23,573 nucleotides of DNA, from positions 1 through 23,573 of the forward strand of contig JBGAHT010000046.1 in the NCBI GenBank assembly GCA_044226035.1. Reading direction: 5' to 3'. Shown one piece after another: positions 1 to 6,475 of the stretch (its first letter is position 1; each line of letters starts with the position of its first letter). The DNA comes from Pseudoluteimonas sp044226035 (GTDB taxonomy: Bacteria; Pseudomonadota; Gammaproteobacteria; Xanthomonadales; Xanthomonadaceae). The notes beneath the pieces are model-generated. The model had not been told where the DNA came from and searched no databases. It worked only from the letters and a program-made list of their open reading frames with translations. A program made the position numbers and the translations under genes.

Positions 1-886
1 TTTGAATAAGGCCAAGTTCTTCCAAGCGGATCGCCATCGTCTCCGGTGTCACTTTGAATGTTTCAGAGAGCGATCGAAAGAACCTTCCATTGAACTTGAT
101 AGCAGTGGCCAAAACTCGAGACAACGGCCTGCCTTCACCAATTTCGTTCAGCAATTTCTTCATTCCGAAAGCGAAATCGGTACCTTCATTTAGCTGAAAA
201 TTTTGCGTAAGAAATCGGTTTTCAAACTCTTTGCGAACGACCTTCTCCGGGAGCAGAAAGAATACTGCGAATTTATCCGCCTCAAACTCCACTCGATCTC
301 TAGAAAGTTTTTTTCCATCCAACGCTCTATCGCGATGAATGACGGACATCTCCCGATGGAGCATCAAATGCCCGATTTCATGGGCCGCTGTAAAACGCTG
401 CGTCGTGATCGGAAATTCTTTTGAAATCCGGATTTGATTCGTATCACGATCGAGAATTCCTGCGACCGCAACCCGCCCAAATTGGCCGCGATAAACCCCG
501 AGGCTTTCTTCTTGCTTCACTTGAAAACCGAGCAAGTGCGCAGCCTTTTCAGGATCAAGGATATCAATGGGCGATGTAGGCGCATCGTCCCGCCAGAGCT
601 CGAAACGTTCTTTCCAAAGGCGACGCTGAACAAAAATTGCAAGCTGTTCAATATTTTTTATACCGCGCCGCTTTTCGCCAGATTCGATGTCAGCAGACAA
701 GGCCGAGTAGCGTCCGTCACCATCCAGGTGTGCATAAGGGTTCTGGAGCAAGGTACGGCTCGCGCTGACAGCGTTCGCGTTTGCGAAAGTGCGCGCTTCT
801 ATTTCAACCAATTGCTCAATATGCGCAGACGGGTTCTGAAGAATAAATCTACGCTTACGCAGAATTTCTGATTCGTCGTTATCCAT
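1..886 (-). CDS. ImmA/IrrE-family metallo-endopeptidase (3' end outside window)
   Basis: This open frame starts at ATG 886-884 and reads to the left edge without a stop (295 codons visible). It has the zinc-peptidase motif HEIGH at residues 169-173 and a downstream EADKFA motif near residue 202, where the glutamate is the usual third ligand. The C-terminal part (LGLIQ at the edge) matches the helical tail of ImmA/IrrE (DUF955) proteins. The roughly 100 residues before the catalytic domain are not recognised. Family members cleave repressors or regulators, for example ImmA cleaving ImmR in ICEBs1 and IrrE/PprI cleaving DdrO; the target here is unknown and no repressor partner is visible. An AAGGTAGG stretch upstream can serve as ribosome binding site. 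The gene begins 29 bp after the nrdJb stop on the same strand. Its base composition is close to 50% GC against about 70% for its neighbours, which suggests recent acquisition. No signal peptide or membrane segment is seen, so it is probably cytoplasmic. Confidence 0.88.
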   Translation of the reverse strand, partial: MDNDESEILRKRRFILQNPSAHIEQLVEIEARTFANANAVSASRTLLQNPYAHLDGDGRYSALSADIESGEKRRGIKNIEQLAIFVQRRLWKERFELWRDDAPTSPIDILDPEKAAHLLGFQVKQEESLGVYRGQFGRVAVAGILDRDTNQIRISKEFPITTQRFTAAHEIGHLMLHREMSVIHRDRALDGKKLSRDRVEFEADKFAVFFLLPEKVVRKEFENRFLTQNFQLNEGTDFAFGMKKLLNEIGEGRPLSRVLATAIKFNGRFFRSLSETFKVTPETMAIRLEELGLIQ

Positions 887-915
887 GGGACGGACCTACC
901 TTTTAATGCGAGACA

Positions 916-1728
916 TCACCCACACTTCGAATACCCACAATTCAGGCACGTCGCGCAGCCGTCCATGATCACCACGGCCTTGGTGCTGCACTTGTGGCAC
1001 ATGCTCGCGGACGGCGGGAAACTCGCGCCGTCGCCGGTGACCTCGATCACTTCTTCGCTGCGTTCCTCGGCGCTGTCGTCGACGGCCGGGACCATCGCCC
1101 CGCCCATCTCGCCGGCGGTGCTCAGTTCACTGTTTTTTTTTGAGCGGCGCTCGTAGGCGCGGCGCTTCTCCGCGATCAGCGCGCGCTGGTGCTCGCTCAT
1201 CTCCGGGTCGTGCATCATGCCGATCGACTTCAGGTGGTCCTCGACGATCATGCCGAGCTCGGCCACCAGCGACGGCATGTACACGCCGCCGGCCTTGAAG
1301 TAGCCGCCCTTCGGGTCGAACACCGCCTTCATTTCCTCGACCAGGAAGGTCACGTCGCCGCCCTTGCGGAACACGGCGGACATGATGCGGGTCAGCGCCA
1401 CGATCCACTGGAAGTGCTCCATCGACTTGGAGTTGATGAACACCTCGAACGGGCGGCGCAGTTCGTGCTCGGTGCCGGCGTTGAGCACGATGTCGTTGAT
1501 GGTCACGTACATCGCGTGTTCCACCAGCGGCGACTTGATCTTGTAGGTGGAACCGATGAGCACGTCCGGGCGCTCGATGCGCTCGTGCATCTGGATGACG
1601 TCGGCCGACGGCAGTTCCGCCTCGGCCTGGGCGCGGCTGACGGACTCGCCCTTCGCGATGTCCTTCGCCTTGTCCTCGGGGGTGACGACGGCGTAGCCCT
1701 TGATTTTCTTGTCGATCCTGACGGCCAT
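916..1728 (-). CDS. nrdJb: NrdJb, accessory C-terminal half of split class II ribonucleotide reductase
   Basis: A 270-residue protein matching the NrdJb component found next to NrdJa in pseudomonads and xanthomonads. The N-terminal part (about residues 1-195) carries the TSCPD-type region, including the RRPFEVFIN and MHERIERPDVL stretches. The C-terminal tail has six cysteines (C244, C247, C258, C261, C264, C269) arranged as CHKC, CATC and CGYSKC. That resembles a zinc ribbon plus a terminal redox pair of the kind that re-reduces the reductase active site. It should work with NrdJa in adenosylcobalamin-dependent reduction of ribonucleotides. The two halves are separated by the H1-like gene. 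A tract of nine A residues (minus strand, 1141-1133) falls at codons 196-199; the -1 frame after it ends at TGA 1129-1127, giving a form without any of the six tail cysteines. The start ATG at 1728 has only a weak GGAA-type ribosome binding site. Confidence 0.9.
   Translation of the reverse strand: MAVRIDKKIKGYAVVTPEDKAKDIAKGESVSRAQAEAELPSADVIQMHERIERPDVLIGSTYKIKSPLVEHAMYVTINDIVLNAGTEHELRRPFEVFINSKSMEHFQWIVALTRIMSAVFRKGGDVTFLVEEMKAVFDPKGGYFKAGGVYMPSLVAELGMIVEDHLKSIGMMHDPEMSEHQRALIAEKRRAYERRSKKNSELSTAGEMGGAMVPAVDDSAEERSEEVIEVTGDGASFPPSASMCHKCSTKAVVIMDGCATCLNCGYSKCG
1132..1141 (-). other. A9C slippery tract inside nrdJb
   Basis: On the coding strand nine A residues are followed by C, read as TCA AAA AAA AAC. 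This contains the heptamer A AAA AAC, a canonical -1 frameshift sequence. Slippage by -1 leads to CAG then TGA (1129-1127), truncating NrdJb at about 200 residues. Homopolymers of this length are rare in such a GC-rich gene. Whether slippage occurs is not shown by the sequence. Confidence 0.6.
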
Positions 1729-1788
1729 TTCGATTCCGGTGTGTTCTTGTTGTCGTGGATGGCGGGCGATGGTTTCCCCTCACCCCAA

Positions 1789-1811
1789 CCCCTCTCCCGA
1801 TGGGAGAGGGG
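1789..1811. repeat. CCCCTCTCCC palindromic hairpin between H1-like gene and nrdJb
   Basis: A perfect 10-bp stem (CCCCTCTCCC paired with GGGAGAGGGG) closes a 3-nt loop, 14 bp past the H1-like stop codon. It belongs to the same CCCTCTCCC family seen near 11463 and 16563. No T-run follows on the minus strand, so it is not a classical intrinsic terminator. It could attenuate or stabilise the message between the two genes. Confidence 0.8.
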
Positions 1812-1825
1812 CTCTTGCGGATGGC

Positions 1826-2284
1826 TTACTTCTTCGCCGCCTTGCGCGTGGCCTTCTTCGCGGCCTTGCGCGGGGCCGCCTTCTTCGCGACCTTGCGCAC
1901 GGCCTTCTTCGCCGTCTTCTTCGCCTTGGTCACGGCCTTCTTCGCCTTGGCGACGTCCTTCTTCACCGCCTTCTTCGCGGCGGCCTTGCGGCCGGCGCCC
2001 TTGCGCTTGAGCGCGGCGGCTTCCTTCTTGGCGGCGGCGCTGGCGGAGGCGAGCGACTTCTTCGCCTTGGCGACGCGCTTGCCCACGGCCTTCTTCGCCT
2101 TGGCGATGTCGGCACTTGCGGTCTTCTTCGCCTTGGCCGCGGCCTTCTTCACCGTGGCGACGGCCTTCTCGGCCTTGCTGGCGACGGCGCCGCCGAGTTC
2201 GGCGGCCTTTTCCTTCACGCTGTCCGCGGCGCTGGAAATGGTCGCGGTCACGCCATTGCTCTTGCTGCTCTTCTTCCTGGCCAT
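1826..2284 (-). CDS. Histone H1-like lysine/alanine-rich DNA-binding protein
   Basis: A 152-residue protein built almost wholly of Lys, Ala, Val, Arg and Ser. Degenerate KKAVAKAKK- and AKKAVRK-like repeats run from about residue 35 to the end, as in the C-terminal domains of eukaryotic histone H1 and bacterial HC-like or AlgP-type proteins. Such proteins bind DNA through charge and can compact or bridge it. The first 35 residues are less repetitive. It is predicted to be cytoplasmic and nucleoid-associated, with no membrane segment. It sits on the same strand between nrdJa (136 bp upstream) and nrdJb (97 bp downstream). A good ribosome binding site (GAGGAGG) precedes the ATG, and a TATAGC -10-like element near 2367 suggests a promoter of its own. 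The repetitive codons may make its length vary between strains. The exact role is unknown; the family call rests on composition rather than on a conserved fold. Confidence 0.82.
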   Translation of the reverse strand: MARKKSSKSNGVTATISSAADSVKEKAAELGGAVASKAEKAVATVKKAAAKAKKTASADIAKAKKAVGKRVAKAKKSLASASAAAKKEAAALKRKGAGRKAAAKKAVKKDVAKAKKAVTKAKKTAKKAVRKVAKKAAPRKAAKKATRKAAKK

Positions 2285-2343
2285 GTGCCCTCCTCGTGGG
2301 CGCCTTGCATCGGTCGGAACGACGGGTGGTCGGGAGCGTTCCC

Positions 2344-2359
2344 GGTCACGGTTGTGACC
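2344..2359. promoter_or_regulatory. GGTCAC-N4-GTGACC dyad, possible operator or 5' UTR hairpin
   Basis: A perfect 6-bp inverted repeat with a 4-bp centre lies upstream of the H1-like gene. On the minus strand it begins 8 bases after the TATAGC element at 2372-2367, so it would cover about the first transcribed bases. It could be a repressor site or a small leader hairpin. No regulator is known for it. Confidence 0.45.
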
Positions 2360-2366
2360 ACGCGAT

Positions 2367-2372
2367 GCTATA
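2367..2372 (-). promoter_or_regulatory. -10-like element (TATAGC) for the H1-like gene
   Basis: TATAGC on the minus strand stands out in a GC-rich intergenic stretch 83 bp upstream of the ATG. No convincing -35 is seen; only loosely matching TG/TT-rich bases lie at a suitable distance. This is a tentative promoter that would let the H1-like gene, and perhaps nrdJb, be transcribed independently of nrdJa. Confidence 0.4.
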
Positions 2373-2419
2373 CCCGCGCGCGACCGAAAACACCGTGCGG
2401 CCGTCGTTCCGCCGACCGA

Positions 2420-4579
2420 TCAGAACTTGCCGTAGTAGCCTTCCTTCAACGCATCGAACAGGTTGGCGGCGGTGTGCATCTCGCCGTCGTACTCGATCTG
2501 CTCGTTGCCCTTGACCTCGAGCACGCTGCCGTCCTCGAGCTCGAAGCGGTAGGTGGTGTTCTCCAGGTCCGCTTCCTTCACCAGCACGCCCTGGAAGGCG
2601 GCCGGGTTGAAGCGGAAGGTGGTGCAGCCCTTCAGGCCCTGCTGGTGGGCGTAGCGGTAGATGTCCTTGAAGTCCTCGTACGGGTAGTCCGTGGGGACGT
2701 TCGCGGTCTTGGAGATGGACGAATCCACCCACTTCTGCGCCGCGGCCTGGACGTCGACGTGTTCCTTCGGGGTGATGTCGTCGGCGGCGATGAAGTACTC
2801 GGGCAGGCGCGCGCAGGCGTCCTCGGCGTAGGGCATCGCGGCCGGGTTGACCAGTTCGCGGTAGGCCAGCAGCTCGAAGGAATAGACGTCCACCTTCTCC
2901 TTGGTCTTCTTGCCTTCGCGGATCACGTTGCGGCTGTAGTGGTGCGCGAAGGAAGGCTCGATGCCGTTGGACGCGTTGTTGGCCAGCGACAGGCTGATGG
3001 TGCCGGTCGGGGCGATGGAGCTGTGGTGGGTGAAGCGCGCGCCGGTCTCGGCGAGCTGCTCGACCAGGTCCGGCGCGGCCTCGGCCACGCGCTGCATGTA
3101 GCGCGAATACCTGGCGTGCAGCACCTTGCCGGGGATTTCCTGGCCGACCTTCCAGCCGTCCTTCGCCATTTCCGGGCGCTTGCGCAGCATGCCGGCGGTG
3201 ACTTCGAAGCGCTCCTCCATGATCGGCGCCGGGCCCTTTTCCTCGGCCAGCGCCAGCGCGACTTCCCAGCCGGCCACGGCCATGTCGCGGGCGATGCGCT
3301 CGGTGAACTCGCAGCTTTCCCTGGAACCGTACTTCATCCGCAGCATGGTCATGGTGCTGCCCAGGCCGAGGAAGCCCATGCCGTGGCGGCGCTTGCGCAG
3401 GATCTCGTCGCGCTGCTGCTGCAGCGGCAGCCCGTTCACCTCGACCACGTTGTCGAGCATGCGGGTGAACACGCGCACGACTTCCTTGTATTCCTCCCAG
3501 TCGAACGCGGCCTCGTCGGTGAAGGGCTTGCGCACGAACTTGGTGAGGTTGACCGAACCCAGCAGGCAGGCGCCGTAGGGCGGCAGCGGCTGTTCGCCGC
3601 AGGGGTTGGTGGCGCGGATGTTCTCGCACCACCAGTTGTTGTTCATCTCGTTGACGCGGTCGATCAGGATGAAGCCCGGCTCGGCGTAGTCGTACGTCGA
3701 GACCATGATCATGTCCCACAGGTGGCGCGCGCGGATGTGGCCGTAGACCTTGCACGCGACCAGGCCGTCGTCGCGGGTAACGTAGCCCCTGGACGTCGGC
3801 CATTCGCGCCAGACCACCTGCTCGGCGTTGGACAGGTCGAGGTCGCCGACTTCCTTCTCCGCCAGCGGGAACACCAGCGGCCAGTCCTTGTCGCGGTTGA
3901 CCGCGTCCATGAAGCCGTCGGTGATCAGCAGCGAGAGGTTGAACTGGCGCAGGCGCCCGTCCTCGCGCTTGGCGCGGATGAAGTCCTTCACGTCCGGGTG
4001 CGAGACGTCGAACGTGCCCATCTGCGCGCCGCGGCGGCCGCCGGCGGAGGACACGGTGAAGCACATCTTGTCGTAGATATCCATGAAGGACATCGGGCCG
4101 GAGGTGTAGGCGCCGGCGCCGGCGACGAACGCGCCGCGCGGGCGCAGCGTGCTGAACTCGTAGCCGATGCCGCAGCCGGCCTTGAGCGTGAGCCCGGCCT
4201 CGTGGACCTTGTCGAGGATGCCGTCCATCGAGTCGGTGATGGTCCCCGACACGGTGCAGTTGATCGTGCTGGTGGCCGGCTTGTGCTCGAGCGCCCCGGC
4301 GTTCGAGGTGATGCGGCCGGCGGGAATGGCCCCGCGGCGCAGCGCCCACACGAAGCGTTCGTACCAGTAGGCGCGCTTGTCGGCATCGGGCTCGGCATCG
4401 GCCAGGGCGCGGGCGACGCGCTGGTAGGTGCCGTCGATGTCGGCATCGAGGGCTTCGCCCTGCTTGGTCTTGAGCCGGTACTTCTTGTCCCAGATGTCGA
4501 CCGATGCGGGCTGCATCGGGATTTCCGCTTCGGCCGTGGCCCCCACCGGCTTCACCGCTTCCAGGCGAACGCTGCTCAT
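2420..4579 (-). CDS. nrdJ: NrdJa, adenosylcobalamin-dependent (class II) ribonucleotide reductase catalytic subunit
   Basis: The predicted protein has 719 residues and a ribonucleotide reductase large-subunit fold. The radical-site motif NPCGE gives N325, C327 and E329. C108 (in TINCTVSGT) and C338 (in GACLLGSVNL) fit the redox-active pair; the 11-residue spacing from C327 to C338 matches the C408/C419 spacing of the Lactobacillus class II enzyme. It reduces ribonucleotides using a thiyl radical made by coenzyme B12, and needs no oxygen and no NrdB. The frame is open to 4894, but the ATG at 4579 is preferred. It is preceded 5 bases upstream by AGGAAGGAA (4593-4585), and the longer N-terminus is low-complexity and unlike the family. 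The family tail is missing here and is supplied by NrdJb. Tandem NrdR-like boxes lie 158-205 bases upstream, implying repression by NrdR when (d)ATP is plentiful. No cobalamin riboswitch was recognised. Confidence 0.95.
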   Translation of the reverse strand: MSSVRLEAVKPVGATAEAEIPMQPASVDIWDKKYRLKTKQGEALDADIDGTYQRVARALADAEPDADKRAYWYERFVWALRRGAIPAGRITSNAGALEHKPATSTINCTVSGTITDSMDGILDKVHEAGLTLKAGCGIGYEFSTLRPRGAFVAGAGAYTSGPMSFMDIYDKMCFTVSSAGGRRGAQMGTFDVSHPDVKDFIRAKREDGRLRQFNLSLLITDGFMDAVNRDKDWPLVFPLAEKEVGDLDLSNAEQVVWREWPTSRGYVTRDDGLVACKVYGHIRARHLWDMIMVSTYDYAEPGFILIDRVNEMNNNWWCENIRATNPCGEQPLPPYGACLLGSVNLTKFVRKPFTDEAAFDWEEYKEVVRVFTRMLDNVVEVNGLPLQQQRDEILRKRRHGMGFLGLGSTMTMLRMKYGSRESCEFTERIARDMAVAGWEVALALAEEKGPAPIMEERFEVTAGMLRKRPEMAKDGWKVGQEIPGKVLHARYSRYMQRVAEAAPDLVEQLAETGARFTHHSSIAPTGTISLSLANNASNGIEPSFAHHYSRNVIREGKKTKEKVDVYSFELLAYRELVNPAAMPYAEDACARLPEYFIAADDITPKEHVDVQAAAQKWVDSSISKTANVPTDYPYEDFKDIYRYAHQQGLKGCTTFRFNPAAFQGVLVKEADLENTTYRFELEDGSVLEVKGNEQIEYDGEMHTAANLFDALKEGYYGKF

Positions 4580-4703
4580 GCTGATTCCTTCCTCCCGTCG
4601 CGGTGTCGCCGCGCCCGTGTTTTTGGTGACGGGTTCCGGCTTGCGGCGACCGCGAATAGCGCGCGCCGCAGGCGTCGAAACCTGCATTCTGGTGCCTTTT
4701 TCG

Positions 4704-4735
4704 GGCTTCCGACCGCCTCCCGTCGGTTGGAAGCC
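4704..4735 (-). promoter_or_regulatory. nrdJa leader hairpin carrying an RBS-like loop
   Basis: In the nrdJa leader RNA a 7-bp stem (GGCTTCC with GGAAGCC), one A-C mismatch and a 4-bp stem (ACCG with CGGT) enclose the loop ACGGGAGG. The ten bases CGACGGGAGG that include this loop recur exactly at the nrdJa ribosome binding site region (4600-4591). The hairpin begins one base past the promoter-proximal NrdR box. A role in translation or RNA stability is possible but not shown. Confidence 0.5.
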
Positions 4736-4736
4736 A

Positions 4737-4752
4737 CCCCCATAAATGGGCC
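4737..4752 (-). promoter_or_regulatory. NrdR box 2 (proximal), candidate
   Basis: The minus-strand sequence GGCCCATTTATGGGGG keeps the core of the NrdR consensus ACACWATATATWGTGT at about half the positions (C4, A6, T7, T9, A10, T11, G13, G15). Its start is exactly 32 bp from that of the better box at 4769, the three-helical-turn spacing typical of tandem NrdR boxes. On its own it would be too weak to call. Confidence 0.55.
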
Positions 4753-4768
4753 TTGGCCCATACGCCGA

Positions 4769-4784
4769 CCCCAAGATGTAGTGG
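4769..4784 (-). promoter_or_regulatory. NrdR box 1 (distal), candidate
   Basis: The minus-strand sequence CCACTACATCTTGGGG matches the NrdR consensus at most core positions (AC-W-A at 3-6, AT at 8-9, T-W-G at 11-13). It may overlap the nrdJa -10 region: TTGCAA lies upstream at 4801-4796, with CATCTT or TACATC as the only -10 candidates. NrdR is an ATP-cone repressor that senses dATP/ATP and usually binds two such boxes upstream of RNR genes. No nrdR gene is in the window. Confidence 0.65.
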
Positions 4785-5028
4785 CGGCGATGGGATTGCA
4801 AGCTACCCCCGCCCGGCGGGGGTGTCAACCGGCCGAACGCGCCGATCCCCGCTCCCGGCGGCGGCCCGCCGCGCAGGCCCGTGGCGACGCCCATTCAGGA
4901 TTTTCAGACCGGTTTCAGCGGCGCTGGAACACACTTCGGGACGCCGCTGGCGGCGATCCGCGCCGCGCGCCAACATGGGCGTTCCGCCCACCGACCCGCC
5001 ACCGATCGAACCGATGCCCGGACCCGCC

Positions 5029-6447
5029 ATGCGCCCCCTGCCCACCCTCCTCGCCCTGACCCTGGCCGCCGCCTTCGGCGGCTTCGCCGCGACCGCGTTG
5101 CGCGACGGCCTGCGCACCCCGGCCGAGGCCGCGACCCCGGCCCTGCTGCCGGCCACGGCCGCGCTGCCGGCGGCGGTCGGCGGCACGCCGATGCCCTCGC
5201 TGGCGCCGATGCTGCAAAGGGTGCTGCCGGCGGTGGTGAGCGTGCACAGCGAGCAGCACGTGCAGGTCAGCCCGTTCGGCAACGACCCGATCTTCAGCCG
5301 CCTGTTCCCGCAACTGACCCAGGACCGGATCAACCAGTCGCTGGGTTCGGGCGTGATCGTGGACGCGCAGAAAGGCTACGTGCTGACCAACCACCACGTG
5401 ATCGAGGGCGCCGACGCGGTCTCGGTGACGTTGTCGGACGGGCGCACGCTCAAGGCCGAATTCCTCGGTTCGGATCCCGACACCGACGTCGCGCTGATGC
5501 GCATCCCCGCGCAGAACCTGACCGCGATCCCGCTCGGCAACAGCGGCGCGCTGCGCGTGGGCGATTTCGTGGTCGCGGTCGGCAATCCGTTCGGGCTCGG
5601 GCAGACGGTGACCTCGGGGATCGTCTCTGCGGTCGGGCGCAGCAACCTGCCCGGCGCCGGCTACCAGAACTTCATCCAGACCGACGCGTCGATCAATCCC
5701 GGCAATTCCGGCGGCGCGCTGGTGAACCTCAACGGCGAACTGGTCGGCATCAACACCGCCAGCTTCAACCCGCGCGGTTCCATGGCCGGCAACATCGGCC
5801 TGGGCTTCGCGATTCCCGCCGACATCGCGCGCAACATCATGGGCCAGCTGATCGCGAACAAGGGCGTGGTCCGGCGCGGCACGCTGGGCGTGGAAACCCA
5901 GGACGTGGACGCGCGCCTGGCGCAGGCGCTGGGCCTGGCCGACGCGCACGGCGCGGCGGTGACGCGGGTGTTCCCGGATTCGGCGGCGGCGGAGGCCGGC
6001 CTGCGCGCGGGCGACGTGATCGTGGCCGCGAACGGCCAGCGCATCGACGACGGCGAGGCGCTGCGCAACTTCCAGGGCCTGCAGTCGCCGGACGCGAAGG
6101 TGATCCTCGACGTGGTCCGCGACGGCAAGCCGCTGCAGGTGACCACCGGCTTGCGCGAATCCGCGCGCGACGGCGGCAGCCTCGACCCGCGCCTGGCCGG
6201 CGCCAGCTTCGGCGAACTGCCCGAGGCGCTGCGCCGCCAGGGCGCCTCCGGGGTGCTGGTGGCCGCGGTCGCCCCCGGCAGCCGCGCCGCGCGCAACGGC
6301 CTGCGCGAGGGCGACGTGATCCTGGCCGCGAGCAGCGGCGGCTTCGACGACCTCGACAGCTTCCGCGCCAGTTTCGCGCGGTCGCCACGCCAGTTGGTGT
6401 TGACTGTCTGGCGCGGCGGCCAGCGCGGCCAGCTGCTGATGCAATGA
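5029..6447 (+). CDS. degQ: Do-family periplasmic serine endoprotease (DegQ/DegP/MucD type)
   Basis: A 472-residue trypsin-like protease with two PDZ domains. The N-terminus (MRPLPTLLALTLAAAFGG) is a signal peptide or membrane anchor. The catalytic triad reads H123 (in TNHHVIEG), D153 (in DPDTDVALM) and S227 (in NPGNSGGAL). PDZ1 covers about residues 285-372 and PDZ2 about 405-472. It should degrade or refold misfolded envelope proteins in the periplasm as an oligomer. Two PDZ domains rule out a DegS-type anchored sensor, and the short loop after the first strand suits DegQ better than DegP. The ATG at 5029 was chosen because it places the hydrophobic segment at the N-terminus; in-frame ATGs at 5014 and 4975 are alternatives, and none has a clear ribosome binding site. 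It is the first gene of a same-strand run, with the next gene starting 28 bp later. Confidence 0.93.
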   Translation: MRPLPTLLALTLAAAFGGFAATALRDGLRTPAEAATPALLPATAALPAAVGGTPMPSLAPMLQRVLPAVVSVHSEQHVQVSPFGNDPIFSRLFPQLTQDRINQSLGSGVIVDAQKGYVLTNHHVIEGADAVSVTLSDGRTLKAEFLGSDPDTDVALMRIPAQNLTAIPLGNSGALRVGDFVVAVGNPFGLGQTVTSGIVSAVGRSNLPGAGYQNFIQTDASINPGNSGGALVNLNGELVGINTASFNPRGSMAGNIGLGFAIPADIARNIMGQLIANKGVVRRGTLGVETQDVDARLAQALGLADAHGAAVTRVFPDSAAAEAGLRAGDVIVAANGQRIDDGEALRNFQGLQSPDAKVILDVVRDGKPLQVTTGLRESARDGGSLDPRLAGASFGELPEALRRQGASGVLVAAVAPGSRAARNGLREGDVILAASSGGFDDLDSFRASFARSPRQLVLTVWRGGQRGQLLMQ

Positions 6448-6475
6448 CGCCCACACACACCACGAGGATCCCGCG

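Larger units (their letters stand above)
4580..5028. other. Divergent intergenic region between nrdJa and the Do protease gene
   Basis: This 449-bp gene-free stretch holds the nrdJa leader and control sites: a ribosome binding site, a leader hairpin (4704-4735), and two NrdR-like boxes (4737-4752, 4769-4784) with a perfect ATGGGCC-TT-GGCCCAT palindrome between them (4746-4761). TTGCAA at 4796-4801 is a possible -35. A 19-bp palindrome with 9-bp arms (ACCCCCGCC) lies at 4805-4823. In the protease-proximal half (4824-5028) I see no convincing promoter. GGAAC at 4926 resembles a sigma-E -35 but has no matching -10. Confidence 0.6.

Noticed and set aside
1789..1811. Intrinsic terminator after the H1-like gene
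   Set aside because: The stem is strong but no T-run follows in the direction of transcription; it is one of several family copies.
916..4579. nrdJa/nrdJb as a frameshifted or disrupted single gene
   Set aside because: Each part has its own start and complete domains, and a two-gene class II RNR is known in pseudomonads and xanthomonads. The 9-A tract lies inside nrdJb, whose zero frame is intact.
4580..4770. Cobalamin riboswitch in the nrdJa leader
   Set aside because: Expected for a B12 enzyme only in some lineages; I see no B12 box (AGCCAGGAGACC-like) or other conserved riboswitch blocks, only a simple hairpin.
4926..4960. Sigma-E type promoter for the Do protease
   Set aside because: GGAAC resembles the -35, but no TCnnA-like -10 occurs about 16 bases downstream.
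1700..5059. A 1119-codon open frame on the plus strand
   Set aside because: It is antisense to nrdJa and the H1-like gene, reads as low-complexity Leu/Gly/Ala/Arg/His text, and arises from the GC-rich codon bias of the real genes.
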